DNA of 64,000 nt, taken from Chlorobium sp. (GTDB taxonomy: Bacteria; Bacteroidota; Chlorobiia; Chlorobiales; Chlorobiaceae). The stretch lies in the NCBI GenBank assembly GCA_005862285.1, contig SZXW01000001.1:167594-231593 (forward strand), read 5' to 3'. The notes below the pieces were generated by a model, which saw only the letters and a list, made by a program, of their open reading frames with translations, was not told where the DNA came from and ran no database searches. The translations under genes were made by a program, and so were the position numbers. Shown here one piece after another: positions 35,008 through 43,478 of the stretch. The stretch's first letter is position 1. Each line of letters opens with the position of its first letter.

Positions 35008-35026
35008 CCATGTGCCGGAGCCAATT

Positions 35027-37894
35027 ATGAGTTATTCCCATAAGCCTACCGTTATAGAAACCATTGCAGAGAAACTGCATCTCATTCCGGACCTTCACCG
35101 GGAAGAGAGCGGGCCCCCGGCACAGCGCGCAGCCCTGGAGGGCGCCGAAGTCAACTGCCCCCCTCCTTCAGAGTGGGACAACTGGGTGGAATACGATTCG
35201 AAGAGCTGGCCCGAGCGCAAATCGCGTGAGTATATGCTCGTGCCTACCGCCTGCTTCAACTGCGAGGCCGGATGCGGACTTCTTGCCTATGTAGACAAGG
35301 AGACAATGCAGATCCGCAAGCTGACGGGCAATCCCTATCATCCTGCAAGCAGGGGCAGGAACTGCGCAAAAGGCCCTGCCACGCTCAACCAGGTACAGGA
35401 TAACGACCGGGTGCTTTACCCCATGAAGCGGGTTGGCAAACGGGGCGATGGAAACTGGCAGCGGGTGAGCTGGGACAGTGCGCTCGACGACATCGCCGGG
35501 CGGATGCGCAAAGCAATCATCGAAGGACGAAACAACGAAATTTCCTACCATGTCGGAAGGCCCGGCCATGAAGGGTTCATGGAATGGGTGCTGAGGGCAT
35601 GGAACGTCGACGGTCACAACAGCCACACGAACGTCTGCTCTTCGGGGGCCCGTTTCGGTTACGCCATCTGGGAAGGCTTCGACAGGCCTTCACCGGACCA
35701 TACCAACGCAAAATTTATCCTGCTGGTCAGTGCTCACCTCGAGTCCGGTCATTATTTCAATCCGCATTCGCAGCGTATTATCGAAGCCCGGATGAAAGGT
35801 GCCAAACTTGCCGTGCTCGATCCCCGGCTTTCCAATACCGCAAGCATGTCCGACTACTGGATGCCGAGCTATCCAGGCAGTGAACCGGCCGTGCTGCTCG
35901 CCATGGCGAAGGTTATCATCGACGAGGGGCTCTACAACAGGCAGTACCTTGAAAACTGGGTGAACTGGCAGGATTATCTCCTCAAGGAATATCCCGGAAC
36001 TCCTGTCACATTTGAAAATTTCATCGAAGGGCTGAAAAAGGAATACGCAGGGTTCACTCCCGAATATGCAGCCGGAGAAAGCGGCGTAGATCCGTCCATG
36101 ATTGTCGATGTGGCCCGCCGCATCGGTGCTGCAGGCACGCAGTTCTCCACCCATGTCTGGCGCAGTGCCAGCAGCGGAAACCTCGGCGGATGGGCTGTTT
36201 CCCGCACACTGCATTTCCTGAACGTGCTTACCGGCAGTGTTGGAACTCCGGGAGGCACCTCGCCAAGCGCCTGGAACAAATTCAAACCGCATGTTCATGC
36301 GGAGCCGAAGCCACAGACATTCTGGAACCCGCTCCATCTGCCCGACGAATATCCGCTCGCACATTTCGAGCTCAGCTTCCTCCTGCCCCATTTCCTCAAG
36401 GATGGCCGGGGCAAGCTCGATGTCTATTTCACCAGGGTGTTCAATCCGGTCTGGACCTATCCTGACGGTTTCTCCTGGATCGAGGCTCTCGAGGACGAAT
36501 CGAAGATCGGCCTGCATGCAGCGCTTACGCCGACATGGAGCGAAACGGCATATTTCGCCGATTACGTGCTGCCCATGGGCCATGCTCCGGAACGGCACGA
36601 CATTATCAGCTACGAAACCCATGCCGGAAAATGGATCGCTTTCCGCCAGCCGGTGCTGCGCGCGGCGCTCCGCAGGATGGGTAAACCCGTGACCCACACC
36701 TGGGAGGCCAACCCCGGCGAAGTATGGGAAGAGGACGAGTTCTGGATCGAGCTCACCTGGCGTATCGACCCCGACGGAAGCCTCGGCATCCGCCAGTATG
36801 TGATGTCGCCTTACAGGCCGGGTGAGAAAATCACCATCGAGGAATACTACCGCTACATCTTCGAACACACGCCCGGACTGCCGGAGAAAGCCGCCGCCGA
36901 AGGGCTTACGGCATTCGACTACATGCAGAAATATGGTGCGTTCGAAGTGGAAAGCAATGTTTACAAGCTGAATGAAAAAGCGGTGCCGCAGAGCGATCTC
37001 GAAGGCTCGTCGGTCAATTCCGGGAGCGGCCTGATCACGAAAAACGGCAAGGCCGTGGGTGTCCAGGTGGACGGCCGTCCATGCACGGGCTTCCCGACGC
37101 CCTCGAAGAAACAGGAGTTCTTCTCTCAGACCATGGTCGACTGGAAATGGCCGGAGTACCGCCTGCCGGTTTACATCAAGAGTCATATCCACCACGAGAC
37201 CATGGATCACAAAAAAGGCGAGTTCGTGCTTGTGCCGACCTTCAGACTGCCGGTATTGATCCACTCCCGATCGGCAAACGCTAAGTGGCTTACCGAAATC
37301 GCGCATCGCAACCCGGTCTGGATCAATACCACGGACGCGGCTGCGCTCGGCATCGAAAACGGTGACCTGATCCGTGTAAACACCGATATCGGGTTTTTTG
37401 TCAACCGCGCCTGGGTAACCGAAGGGATCATGCCGGGCGTGCTTGCCTGTTCGCACCATATCGGCCGCTGGCGCCGCAAGCAGGACCCAGAGAGCAACCG
37501 CTGGGCGTTCAACCGGGTCAACATTGCGAGGGAAAGCAAGGGAAAATGGAAAATGCGTGTCGAAGAGAATATCCAGCCTTACGAGAGCAGCGATCCCGAT
37601 TCTTCGAGAATTTTCTGGTCCGACGGCGGAGTTCACCAGAACATAACGTTCCCCGTCCATCCAGACCCGATCAGCGGCATGCACTGCTGGCACCAGAAAG
37701 TTCGCATAGAAAAGGCCCACAAGGATGACCAGTACGGTGACGTGTTTGTCGATACCGAACGTTCTTTCCAGGTCTACAAGGATTGGCTTGCCATGACGAG
37801 GCCCGCCCCGGGACCGGGAGGCCTGCGCAGGCCTCTCTGGCTGAACCGTCCGTTCAGGCCGGATGAGAAAACCTATTACATCGGCAAGGAGTGA
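35027..37894 (+). CDS. Molybdopterin oxidoreductase catalytic subunit, probable sulfite dehydrogenase
   Basis: Catalytic subunit of the DMSO-reductase family. A [4Fe-4S] motif near residues 76-113 (CFNCEAGCG ... GRNCAKG) precedes the molybdopterin domains (NSHTNVCSSGARFGYAIWEG; ARMKGAKLAVLDPRLSNTA). The C-terminal dinucleotide-binding domain contains FPTPSKKQEFFS and RSANAKWL. It lacks a Tat leader, so it is cytoplasmic, unlike polysulfide or thiosulfate reductases. The ATG at 35027, six bases after a GGAG, is preferred over a GTG at 35012. It is partnered with the preceding fused FeS/NrfD gene (PSRLC3/SoeA-like). Substrate inferred: sulfite made by reverse DsrAB. Confidence 0.85.
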   Translation: MSYSHKPTVIETIAEKLHLIPDLHREESGPPAQRAALEGAEVNCPPPSEWDNWVEYDSKSWPERKSREYMLVPTACFNCEAGCGLLAYVDKETMQIRKLTGNPYHPASRGRNCAKGPATLNQVQDNDRVLYPMKRVGKRGDGNWQRVSWDSALDDIAGRMRKAIIEGRNNEISYHVGRPGHEGFMEWVLRAWNVDGHNSHTNVCSSGARFGYAIWEGFDRPSPDHTNAKFILLVSAHLESGHYFNPHSQRIIEARMKGAKLAVLDPRLSNTASMSDYWMPSYPGSEPAVLLAMAKVIIDEGLYNRQYLENWVNWQDYLLKEYPGTPVTFENFIEGLKKEYAGFTPEYAAGESGVDPSMIVDVARRIGAAGTQFSTHVWRSASSGNLGGWAVSRTLHFLNVLTGSVGTPGGTSPSAWNKFKPHVHAEPKPQTFWNPLHLPDEYPLAHFELSFLLPHFLKDGRGKLDVYFTRVFNPVWTYPDGFSWIEALEDESKIGLHAALTPTWSETAYFADYVLPMGHAPERHDIISYETHAGKWIAFRQPVLRAALRRMGKPVTHTWEANPGEVWEEDEFWIELTWRIDPDGSLGIRQYVMSPYRPGEKITIEEYYRYIFEHTPGLPEKAAAEGLTAFDYMQKYGAFEVESNVYKLNEKAVPQSDLEGSSVNSGSGLITKNGKAVGVQVDGRPCTGFPTPSKKQEFFSQTMVDWKWPEYRLPVYIKSHIHHETMDHKKGEFVLVPTFRLPVLIHSRSANAKWLTEIAHRNPVWINTTDAAALGIENGDLIRVNTDIGFFVNRAWVTEGIMPGVLACSHHIGRWRRKQDPESNRWAFNRVNIARESKGKWKMRVEENIQPYESSDPDSSRIFWSDGGVHQNITFPVHPDPISGMHCWHQKVRIEKAHKDDQYGDVFVDTERSFQVYKDWLAMTRPAPGPGGLRRPLWLNRPFRPDEKTYYIGKE

Positions 37895-38961
37895 ACCTCC
37901 TGCCTTTATTCAGCGGCAGCAGCCGGCAGAGTTATCTTTTGCCGGTTACTGCCACAGCCGGCTCTTTGATTTATTATGCAACCTTTCGATCACGTGACAT
38001 GAGTTTACCGGTCAGAGACAGAATCAGTATGGCACTCTTGCCGATCCTTGCCGGCATGCTTCTTTTCATTCCCTCGGCAGCTTTCGCCGCACAGGCAGCT
38101 TCTCATCCGTTGGCCGATCCTGCCGGATGGTGGATATGGGTTCTGCTCCTGTTCATCTTTTCTTTTTTTCTTGGTATCATTTCAGTACTGGCAGGTGTCG
38201 GAGGAGGAGTGCTGTTTGTGCCGATTGTTAGCAGTTTTTTTCCATTCCACCTCGATTTTGTCCGCGGGGCCGGTCTGCTTGTCGCGCTGTCCGGTGCATT
38301 GTCTGCTGGCCCGTCGCTTATGAGAAAAGGTCTTGCTGACCTGAAGCTCAGCTTGCCCCTCTCGCTTATCGGCTCTATCAGTTCCATCGCCGGGGCGATT
38401 GTGGGTCTCACGATGGCTGCAGAGAAGGTACAGCTTCTTCTTGGCATAGCCATCATCGCAATTGCGGCTGTCATGCTGAAGTCAGGGAAATCAGGTTTTC
38501 CTGAAGTGAAAGAGCCTGATATCATCGCAAGGACGCTCGGTATTTCCGGGAGTTACTATGAACCAACCATCGACAGGGTCGTTGACTGGAAAATTCATAA
38601 AATGCCGATCGGTCTGGTGCTTTTTTTCTTTATCGGTTTCATCGGAGGTATGTTCGGCATGGGTGCGGGATGGGCCAATGTTCCGGTGCTGAATCTGCTG
38701 ATGGGAGCTCCTCTCAAGGTTGCAGTAGCGACAAGCGGACTTGTACTTTCCATGAACGGTGCCGCTGCTGCATGGGTATACCTTTATAAAGGGGCCGTAT
38801 TGCCGCTTATTGCCGTTCCCGCTGTCAGCGGCGTGATGCTCGGTTCAAAGATCGGTGCTAAACTTCTCACCAAAGTCAATACCCGGGCGATCAGGGTAAT
38901 CGTAATCATCATGATGGTGATCGCCGGGCTTCGTTCAATCATGAAAGGTATGGGAATATGA
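37891..38961 (+). CDS. TauE/SafE family sulfite/sulfonate exporter
   Basis: Membrane permease of about eight helices with the two TauE/SafE repeats: ISVLAGVGGGVLFVPIVSSF near residue 100 and GFIGGMFGMGAGWANVPVLN near residue 250. A GTG at 37891 overlaps the stop of the molybdopterin gene (GTGA). An ATG at 37999 (MSLPVRDRISMALL) is an alternative that leaves a plausible first membrane segment; the choice is open. Position beside a putative sulfite oxidase suggests export of sulfite or related oxyanions. Confidence 0.82.
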   Translation: MNLLPLFSGSSRQSYLLPVTATAGSLIYYATFRSRDMSLPVRDRISMALLPILAGMLLFIPSAAFAAQAASHPLADPAGWWIWVLLLFIFSFFLGIISVLAGVGGGVLFVPIVSSFFPFHLDFVRGAGLLVALSGALSAGPSLMRKGLADLKLSLPLSLIGSISSIAGAIVGLTMAAEKVQLLLGIAIIAIAAVMLKSGKSGFPEVKEPDIIARTLGISGSYYEPTIDRVVDWKIHKMPIGLVLFFFIGFIGGMFGMGAGWANVPVLNLLMGAPLKVAVATSGLVLSMNGAAAAWVYLYKGAVLPLIAVPAVSGVMLGSKIGAKLLTKVNTRAIRVIVIIMMVIAGLRSIMKGMGI

Positions 38962-39383
38962 GCAGTGAAAAACAGAAGGAAACAGCTATTGACAGAGTGC
39001 AGCTCGTTTATGCCAATGTCCTCGATTTTGTATCACATACCGGTATGGTGCTGGTTGCCGCAGGTTTTTTTGCTTATGTCTTCAGGCTTTTACCCCCCAC
39101 GGTTTCAATAGAGGACATTGCTTCGCACTGGCACATGAAGGCATCGGAAATGCACCGGATCATAAAGGTTCCTGCCGGATGGTCATGGGTGAGCGATCCG
39201 CTGCACGGAGATGCGCTCAGTTATGTTTCCATCATATTTCTGTCCATGGCAGCGATGATCTGCCTCACGTCGGCTTTTACTGTTTTCCTCAAGGAAAGAA
39301 ACAGGATTTACACGGTTATTGCTTTCCTGCAGATTGCGGTTCTTGCCGCGGCAGTTGCCGGGATCGCCGGGGGCGGCAGCTGA
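38958..39383 (+). CDS. Small membrane protein next to TauE exporter (DUF1634-like)
   Basis: A protein of 141 residues with three likely membrane helices (HTGMVLVAAGFFAYVFRL; ALSYVSIIFLSMAAMICLTS; TVIAFLQIAVLAAAVAG). The SAFTVFLKERNRIYTVIAF segment is reminiscent of DUF1634, a family commonly adjacent to TauE/SafE permeases. Its ATG overlaps the exporter stop codon (ATGA), so the two are translationally coupled and probably function together. The family match is tentative and no function is known. Confidence 0.65.
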   Translation: MSSEKQKETAIDRVQLVYANVLDFVSHTGMVLVAAGFFAYVFRLLPPTVSIEDIASHWHMKASEMHRIIKVPAGWSWVSDPLHGDALSYVSIIFLSMAAMICLTSAFTVFLKERNRIYTVIAFLQIAVLAAAVAGIAGGGS

Positions 39384-39521
39384 TCGGCTGTGTAAAAGAA
39401 ATAGTGACTATACCATTGTTTTTTATCTGAATAATCACTATATAATTGAATAGATATATAGTTTCATTGTTTGATTGCTCATCAATGTAGTTGTCAATAG
39501 ATTCCAGACCTGATCACCCAA

Positions 39522-40031
39522 ATGGCTGAAACAAAAAAACTTGCGATCATCGCATCCCAGGGAACCCTCGACTGGGCATATCCTCCGTTCATTCTCGCAT
39601 CGACAGCTGCCGCCATGGATATGGAGGCGGTTATATTTTTCACCTTTTACGGACTTCCCCTCCTGAAAAAAGAGATCGATGCCAGGGTCGCTCCGCATTC
39701 CAATCCTGCCATGCCGATGAAAATGCCTTTCGGCAGCAAGGAGTTTCAGAATTTCAACTGGCCGATTCCCAACTTTGTTTCAGGCAATATGCCGGGATTC
39801 GAAAGCATGGCTACCATGATGATGAAAGAGACCTTCAAGCAGAAAGGTGTCGCGACGATCGAACAGCTCAGGAGCATGTGCCTTGAGTTCGGTGTCCGGT
39901 TCATCGCATGCCAGATGACCATGGAGGTATTCGGTTTCGAAAAGGAGGAGTTCATCGACGGCGTCGAATACGGAGGCGCGGCGACATTTCTCGAATACGC
40001 CGCCGATGCAAACATCTCGCTGTTCATTTAA
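39522..40031 (+). CDS. dsrE2: DsrE2-type sulfur carrier protein
   Basis: DsrE2 belongs to the DsrE/DsrF/DrsH superfamily and works with rhodanese and TusA in sulfur transfer. The N-terminus KKLAIIASQGTLDWAYPPFI is characteristic, followed by AVIFFTFYGLPLLKK and an apolar/Met-rich middle (PNFVSGNMPGFESMATMMM). Two conserved Cys lie in MCLEFGVRFIACQMTMEVFG. It is about 169 residues and probably membrane-associated. It is followed by two rhodaneses and tusA, the known rhd-tusA-dsrE2 linkage in sulfur oxidizers. Confidence 0.9.
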   Translation: MAETKKLAIIASQGTLDWAYPPFILASTAAAMDMEAVIFFTFYGLPLLKKEIDARVAPHSNPAMPMKMPFGSKEFQNFNWPIPNFVSGNMPGFESMATMMMKETFKQKGVATIEQLRSMCLEFGVRFIACQMTMEVFGFEKEEFIDGVEYGGAATFLEYAADANISLFI

Positions 40032-40127
40032 TTGCGGATGCACGATACCGGTAAGTGTTATGAAAAAATCAACTTGTTTCAGCGGTATGAACGGAACAGC
40101 TGTTGAAAATAAAAACCCCATAGCGAA

Positions 40128-40601
40128 ATGGTCAGATATATCGAACTGATCCGCAATACCCTGTCGGATGTAAAAGAAATAATGCCCTGGGAGCTTGTCG
40201 AGCGTCTTGAAAAAAATCCAGAAATACTCATTGTCGATGTGCGTGAGCGTCACGAGTTCGATGCTATGCACATCAACGGGTCCATGAACGTTCCGAGAGG
40301 CATTCTGGAATCGGCCTGCGAGTGGGATTTTGAAGAGACCGAGCCGGAACTGGTAGAGGCCAGAAAGCGGGAAGTGGTTGTTGTATGCCGTTCGGGGCAC
40401 CGCAGCCTTCTTGCGGCACATTCACTGATGGTTCTCGGGTATGAGAACGTTGTCTCTCTGCGTACCGGATTGCGTGGGTGGAATGATTATGAGGAGCCGC
40501 TGGTGAACAATGCGGGAGAACCTGTCGATCCGGATGCGGCTGATGACTTTTTTACCGCGAAACTCCGTCCGGAACAAAGGCCTCCCCGTGTAAAAATGTA
40601 A
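40128..40601 (+). CDS. Rhodanese-domain sulfurtransferase (first copy)
   Basis: Single-domain rhodanese of 157 residues. ILIVDVRERHEFDAMHINGS is the substrate-side motif, and the active-site loop CRSGHRSLLAAHSLM bears the catalytic Cys that carries persulfide. A C-terminal tail of about 30 residues (NNAGEPVDPDAADDFF) is outside the domain. It lies between dsrE2 and a second rhodanese, so it likely loads sulfur onto TusA. Cytoplasmic; no signal peptide. Confidence 0.9.
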   Translation: MVRYIELIRNTLSDVKEIMPWELVERLEKNPEILIVDVRERHEFDAMHINGSMNVPRGILESACEWDFEETEPELVEARKREVVVVCRSGHRSLLAAHSLMVLGYENVVSLRTGLRGWNDYEEPLVNNAGEPVDPDAADDFFTAKLRPEQRPPRVKM

Positions 40602-40679
40602 AGTCAAGGGAAGAAGTGAGCCATGAGCTTTTGGCTGTCCGATTGACTTACTTTATCTGAATACAAAAAATAATTTGTG

Positions 40680-41087
40680 ATGAACGATATATTGACTGTT
40701 AAAGAAATAATGCCGCGGGATTTTGCCTGTCGTCTCGCAGAAAACCCTGATCTTCTGATCCTTGATGTGCGCGAACCGGATGAATTTGATTTTCATCGTA
40801 TCGAAGGGTCGGTCAACGTGCCATTGAGAATGCTGGAACGGGCTTGCGAACGGGGTAACGCTAAAACTGTCCGGGGACTTGCCGAGGCAGGAAAGAGCGA
40901 GATCGTTGTTATCTGCCGTTCAGGGTATCGCAGCTACAATGCCGCCGCGATATTGATGGAACGGGGATATGAGCATGTCGTTTCACTGAAAACAGGGTTG
41001 AACGGCTGGTCCGATTTTGCATCGAAATCACGGGCTGGATCACAGACGGTGTATGGCAGGTTCGGGAACAGGGCGCTGAGCGCATAA
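40680..41087 (+). CDS. Rhodanese-domain sulfurtransferase (second copy)
   Basis: Close paralog of the preceding gene: both share a VKEIMP(W/R) lead-in, a LDVREPDEFDFHRIEGSVNVP motif here, and an active-site loop CRSGYRSYNAAAILMERG. It is shorter, without the acidic tail of copy one. The ATG at 40680 follows an in-frame GTG at 40677. The tandem arrangement suggests a local duplication with divergence of partner specificity. tusA follows 50 bases downstream. Confidence 0.9.
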   Translation: MNDILTVKEIMPRDFACRLAENPDLLILDVREPDEFDFHRIEGSVNVPLRMLERACERGNAKTVRGLAEAGKSEIVVICRSGYRSYNAAAILMERGYEHVVSLKTGLNGWSDFASKSRAGSQTVYGRFGNRALSA

Positions 41088-41137
41088 TTCCGGTCTTCAT
41101 CCAGGCAGTCATAAACCACAAACAAAACGGGAATATC

Positions 41138-41374
41138 ATGAGTGACATAACAAGCAATGTCGAGCTGAATTGCGAGGGTTTGAACTGTCCTTTGCCGATT
41201 CTCAAAACTAAAAAGACGATTGACGGCATGCAGAGCGGAGAGGTGCTTAAAATCAGCACGACCGATCCGGGGTCGGTCAGTGATATGGCATCATGGGCGA
41301 AACGCACCGGAAATGAACTTCTCGAACATGTCGAACAGGGGAACGTCCACAGGTTCTACATCAGGAAAAAATAA
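41138..41374 (+). CDS. tusA: TusA family sulfur carrier
   Basis: Small (78 residues) sulfur relay protein. The signature CEGLNCPLPILKTKKTIDG contains the persulfide-bearing Cys in CPLP, and the C-terminal half has the DPGSVSDMASWAKRTGNELL segment. It completes the dsrE2-rhd-rhd-tusA set. In sulfur oxidizers TusA passes sulfur toward DsrEFH and DsrC, both encoded downstream. Confidence 0.94.
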   Translation: MSDITSNVELNCEGLNCPLPILKTKKTIDGMQSGEVLKISTTDPGSVSDMASWAKRTGNELLEHVEQGNVHRFYIRKK

Positions 41375-41468
41375 ATGATATGTAAGGCTTTGTGATTATA
41401 TGCAATTTCAATGATGATCCGGGCCGGAAATCCTCTTTTCGCATCCCGGGAGAAAAAATGAATCCGAA

Positions 41469-42869
41469 ATGAGTGGTGTGAATCTTCCCCGACTGATGAT
41501 ATCGGCACCCTCCAAAAGTTCCGGGAAGACAATGGTCAGCCTTGGAATTTTATCTCATTTTGCAGGTGAGGGCGAGCGGATAAGAAGTTTCAAAAAAGGC
41601 CCTGACTATATCGATCCCATGTGGCACAGGATTGCGAGCGGCAATGAGTGCCACAACCTCGATCCTTATCTCATGGGCCGGGATGGCTGTATCCGGTCTT
41701 TTCGTGAAAACAGCGATACAAGCGGACTTTCCCTTATTGAAGGTAATCACGGCCTGCATGACGGAATGGATATCGATGGATCAGACAGCAGCGCAGGTCT
41801 TGCAGTCATGCTGCAGTCGCCGGTGCTGCTCGTGGTCGACAGCAGAAATCTGAACCGGGGGATCGCCGCACTGGTGATGGGTATGCAGGTGATGCCTCCG
41901 AAAGCCAATATTGCTGGCGTCATATTGAACCAGGTGCGGAATTCACGCCAGGAGGAAAAACAGAAAAAGGCGATCGAGCAGTTATGCAATGTTCCGGTCC
42001 TCGGATCGATTCCACAGGATGAGAAGCTGGTTATTCCAGAAAGGCATCTGGGTCTGACTACGGTCGGAGAGATGGCGGGAGCGGAACGATTTGTAAAAAC
42101 GGCCGCGGAAACAATGGCGCATTACTGCGATATGAAAGCTATCCGATCTCTTTTTCTGTCCGCCGCTCCATTTCCGGAACAGAAAATCATAAAACAGAAT
42201 GTTCAGGAACCCGGTATGGCAAGAATCGGTGTTTTCAGGGATGAGGCATTCTGTTTCTATTATCCGGACAATCTTCGTGCATTGCGGGAAAGCGGAGCGG
42301 AGCTTGTTTTCATCAATTCATTTCATGAAACAGCACTTCCGGATGTTGATGCCCTTTATCTTGGCGGGGGCTTTCCCGAGTCTTTCTTCGATATTCTGAG
42401 CGGCAACAGGGGACTGCTGAAGGATGTTCGGGAAAGGATCGAGTCCGGCATGCCGGTCTATGCGGAGTGCGGCGGGCTGATCTATCTCTGCAGGACTGCG
42501 GCATACGGAGGAAAAACCTATGATCTTGCGGGAGTCCTTCCTTTCGAGATCGGTTTTGAGCGTTATCCCGCCGGCCACGGGTATCTCGATCTGACAAGCA
42601 CAACCGATTCTGTATGGTTCAGGAAAGGTGATCGGGTCAAGGCTCACGAATTTCATTACGCGAGAGCTCTAAAGCCGGATATCAGTTGTTCGTATCAATT
42701 TGATGCCGTCCGTGGAAACGGCATAACCGGTAAACGGGACGGTGCCCTGTACCGGAATGTTTTTGCGTCTTTCGCACATCTGCATGCTCTCGGGAATCCT
42801 GAATGGGCCCCGAATTTCGTTGCACTTGCAGAGGGATATGGTAGGCAGATCCGTTTCTCTGCGTCGTGA
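41469..42869 (+). CDS. dsrN: DsrN, siroheme amide synthase (CbiA/CobB-like)
   Basis: Amidotransferase homologous to cobyrinate a,c-diamide synthase. The N-terminal ATP-binding domain starts PRLMISAPSKSSGKTMVSLG, with KGPDYIDPMWHRIASG. The C-terminal class I glutaminase domain has YLGGGFPESFFDIL and the nucleophile region YAECGGLIYLC. At 466 residues it is full length. Because it sits at the head of the dsr cluster, it is assigned to amidation of the siroheme in DsrAB rather than to cobalamin synthesis. The alternative CbiA role cannot be excluded from sequence alone. Confidence 0.87.
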   Translation: MSGVNLPRLMISAPSKSSGKTMVSLGILSHFAGEGERIRSFKKGPDYIDPMWHRIASGNECHNLDPYLMGRDGCIRSFRENSDTSGLSLIEGNHGLHDGMDIDGSDSSAGLAVMLQSPVLLVVDSRNLNRGIAALVMGMQVMPPKANIAGVILNQVRNSRQEEKQKKAIEQLCNVPVLGSIPQDEKLVIPERHLGLTTVGEMAGAERFVKTAAETMAHYCDMKAIRSLFLSAAPFPEQKIIKQNVQEPGMARIGVFRDEAFCFYYPDNLRALRESGAELVFINSFHETALPDVDALYLGGGFPESFFDILSGNRGLLKDVRERIESGMPVYAECGGLIYLCRTAAYGGKTYDLAGVLPFEIGFERYPAGHGYLDLTSTTDSVWFRKGDRVKAHEFHYARALKPDISCSYQFDAVRGNGITGKRDGALYRNVFASFAHLHALGNPEWAPNFVALAEGYGRQIRFSAS

Positions 42870-42947
42870 AATGCACTGATCGTGCTAAAAACAAAAAATA
42901 GTTCCCGTGAGATTTGAAAAAGAGTAATCAATTTGTTAACTATATAA

Positions 42948-42974
42948 CTCAACTACTGAGCGGTTGTAGTTGAG
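42948..42974. promoter_or_regulatory. Inverted repeat upstream of dsrC
   Basis: A perfect 9-base inverted repeat CTCAACTAC (42948-42956) / GTAGTTGAG (42966-42974) separated by nine bases lies in the 220-base gap between dsrN and dsrC. It has no T-tract, so it looks more like a protein-binding or RNA structural element than a terminator. Upstream AT-rich sequence (ACTATATAA) could be promoter. Function is not known. Confidence 0.45.
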
Positions 42975-43090
42975 CAGATTCTCACCACTCATTTTTTTTG
43001 GATCTTATTGTGCCGATGGCGGATAAATGCGCCGATGCAATAAGTGGTTTTTTCTACATACATAATACCATCACATTAAAGGAGCAAGTC

Positions 43091-43426
43091 ATGGCAATTG
43101 AAGTTAAAGGCGTAAGTGTTGAAACAGATGAAAACGGCTATCTCGTGAATCTCGAGGACTGGAATGATGACGTTGCAGTGAAACTGGCCGAAGGTGAAGA
43201 GATCGAGATGACACAGGAGCATTGGGATCTCGTGAAGTTTCTCAGGAACTACTATGCGGAATACCAGATTGCTCCGGCTGTAAAGGTCCTGACAAAAGCA
43301 ATGGCAACGGAAAAAGGAATGGACAAGAAAGCAGCTTCCGAGTTCCTTTACGGTCTTTTCCCGAAAGGTCCCGCACTGCAGGCCTGCAAGATTGCCGGAC
43401 TGCCTAAGCCGACCGGTTGCGTTTAA
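43091..43426 (+). CDS. dsrC: DsrC sulfur carrier
   Basis: DsrC brings sulfur to DsrAB as a protein trisulfide. The C-terminal arm has both conserved Cys, at positions 99 and 110 (CKIAGLPKPTGCV), which marks true DsrC rather than TusE. The start is set by a strong AAAGGAGC ribosome-binding site before ATG 43091; an in-frame start at 42998 would add 31 unconserved residues. At 111 residues it is full length, and it is the first gene of a tight dsrCABLU run. Confidence 0.97.
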   Translation: MAIEVKGVSVETDENGYLVNLEDWNDDVAVKLAEGEEIEMTQEHWDLVKFLRNYYAEYQIAPAVKVLTKAMATEKGMDKKAASEFLYGLFPKGPALQACKIAGLPKPTGCV

Positions 43427-43478
43427 GCGCCGGCAAGGTTTTTCCTGACCAAATTTATCGAGAACCAAAGGAGGCGCT

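Noticed and set aside
35690..37720. A 676-codon minus-strand open frame opposite the molybdopterin gene
   Set aside because: It lies fully antisense to a gene with clear catalytic motifs, has no recognisable domain of its own, and arises from GC-rich codon bias.
41469..42869. CbiA for cobalamin synthesis as the role of the amidotransferase
   Set aside because: No other cobalamin genes are near, and it is at the head of the dsr cluster where dsrN is expected; kept as a lesser alternative.
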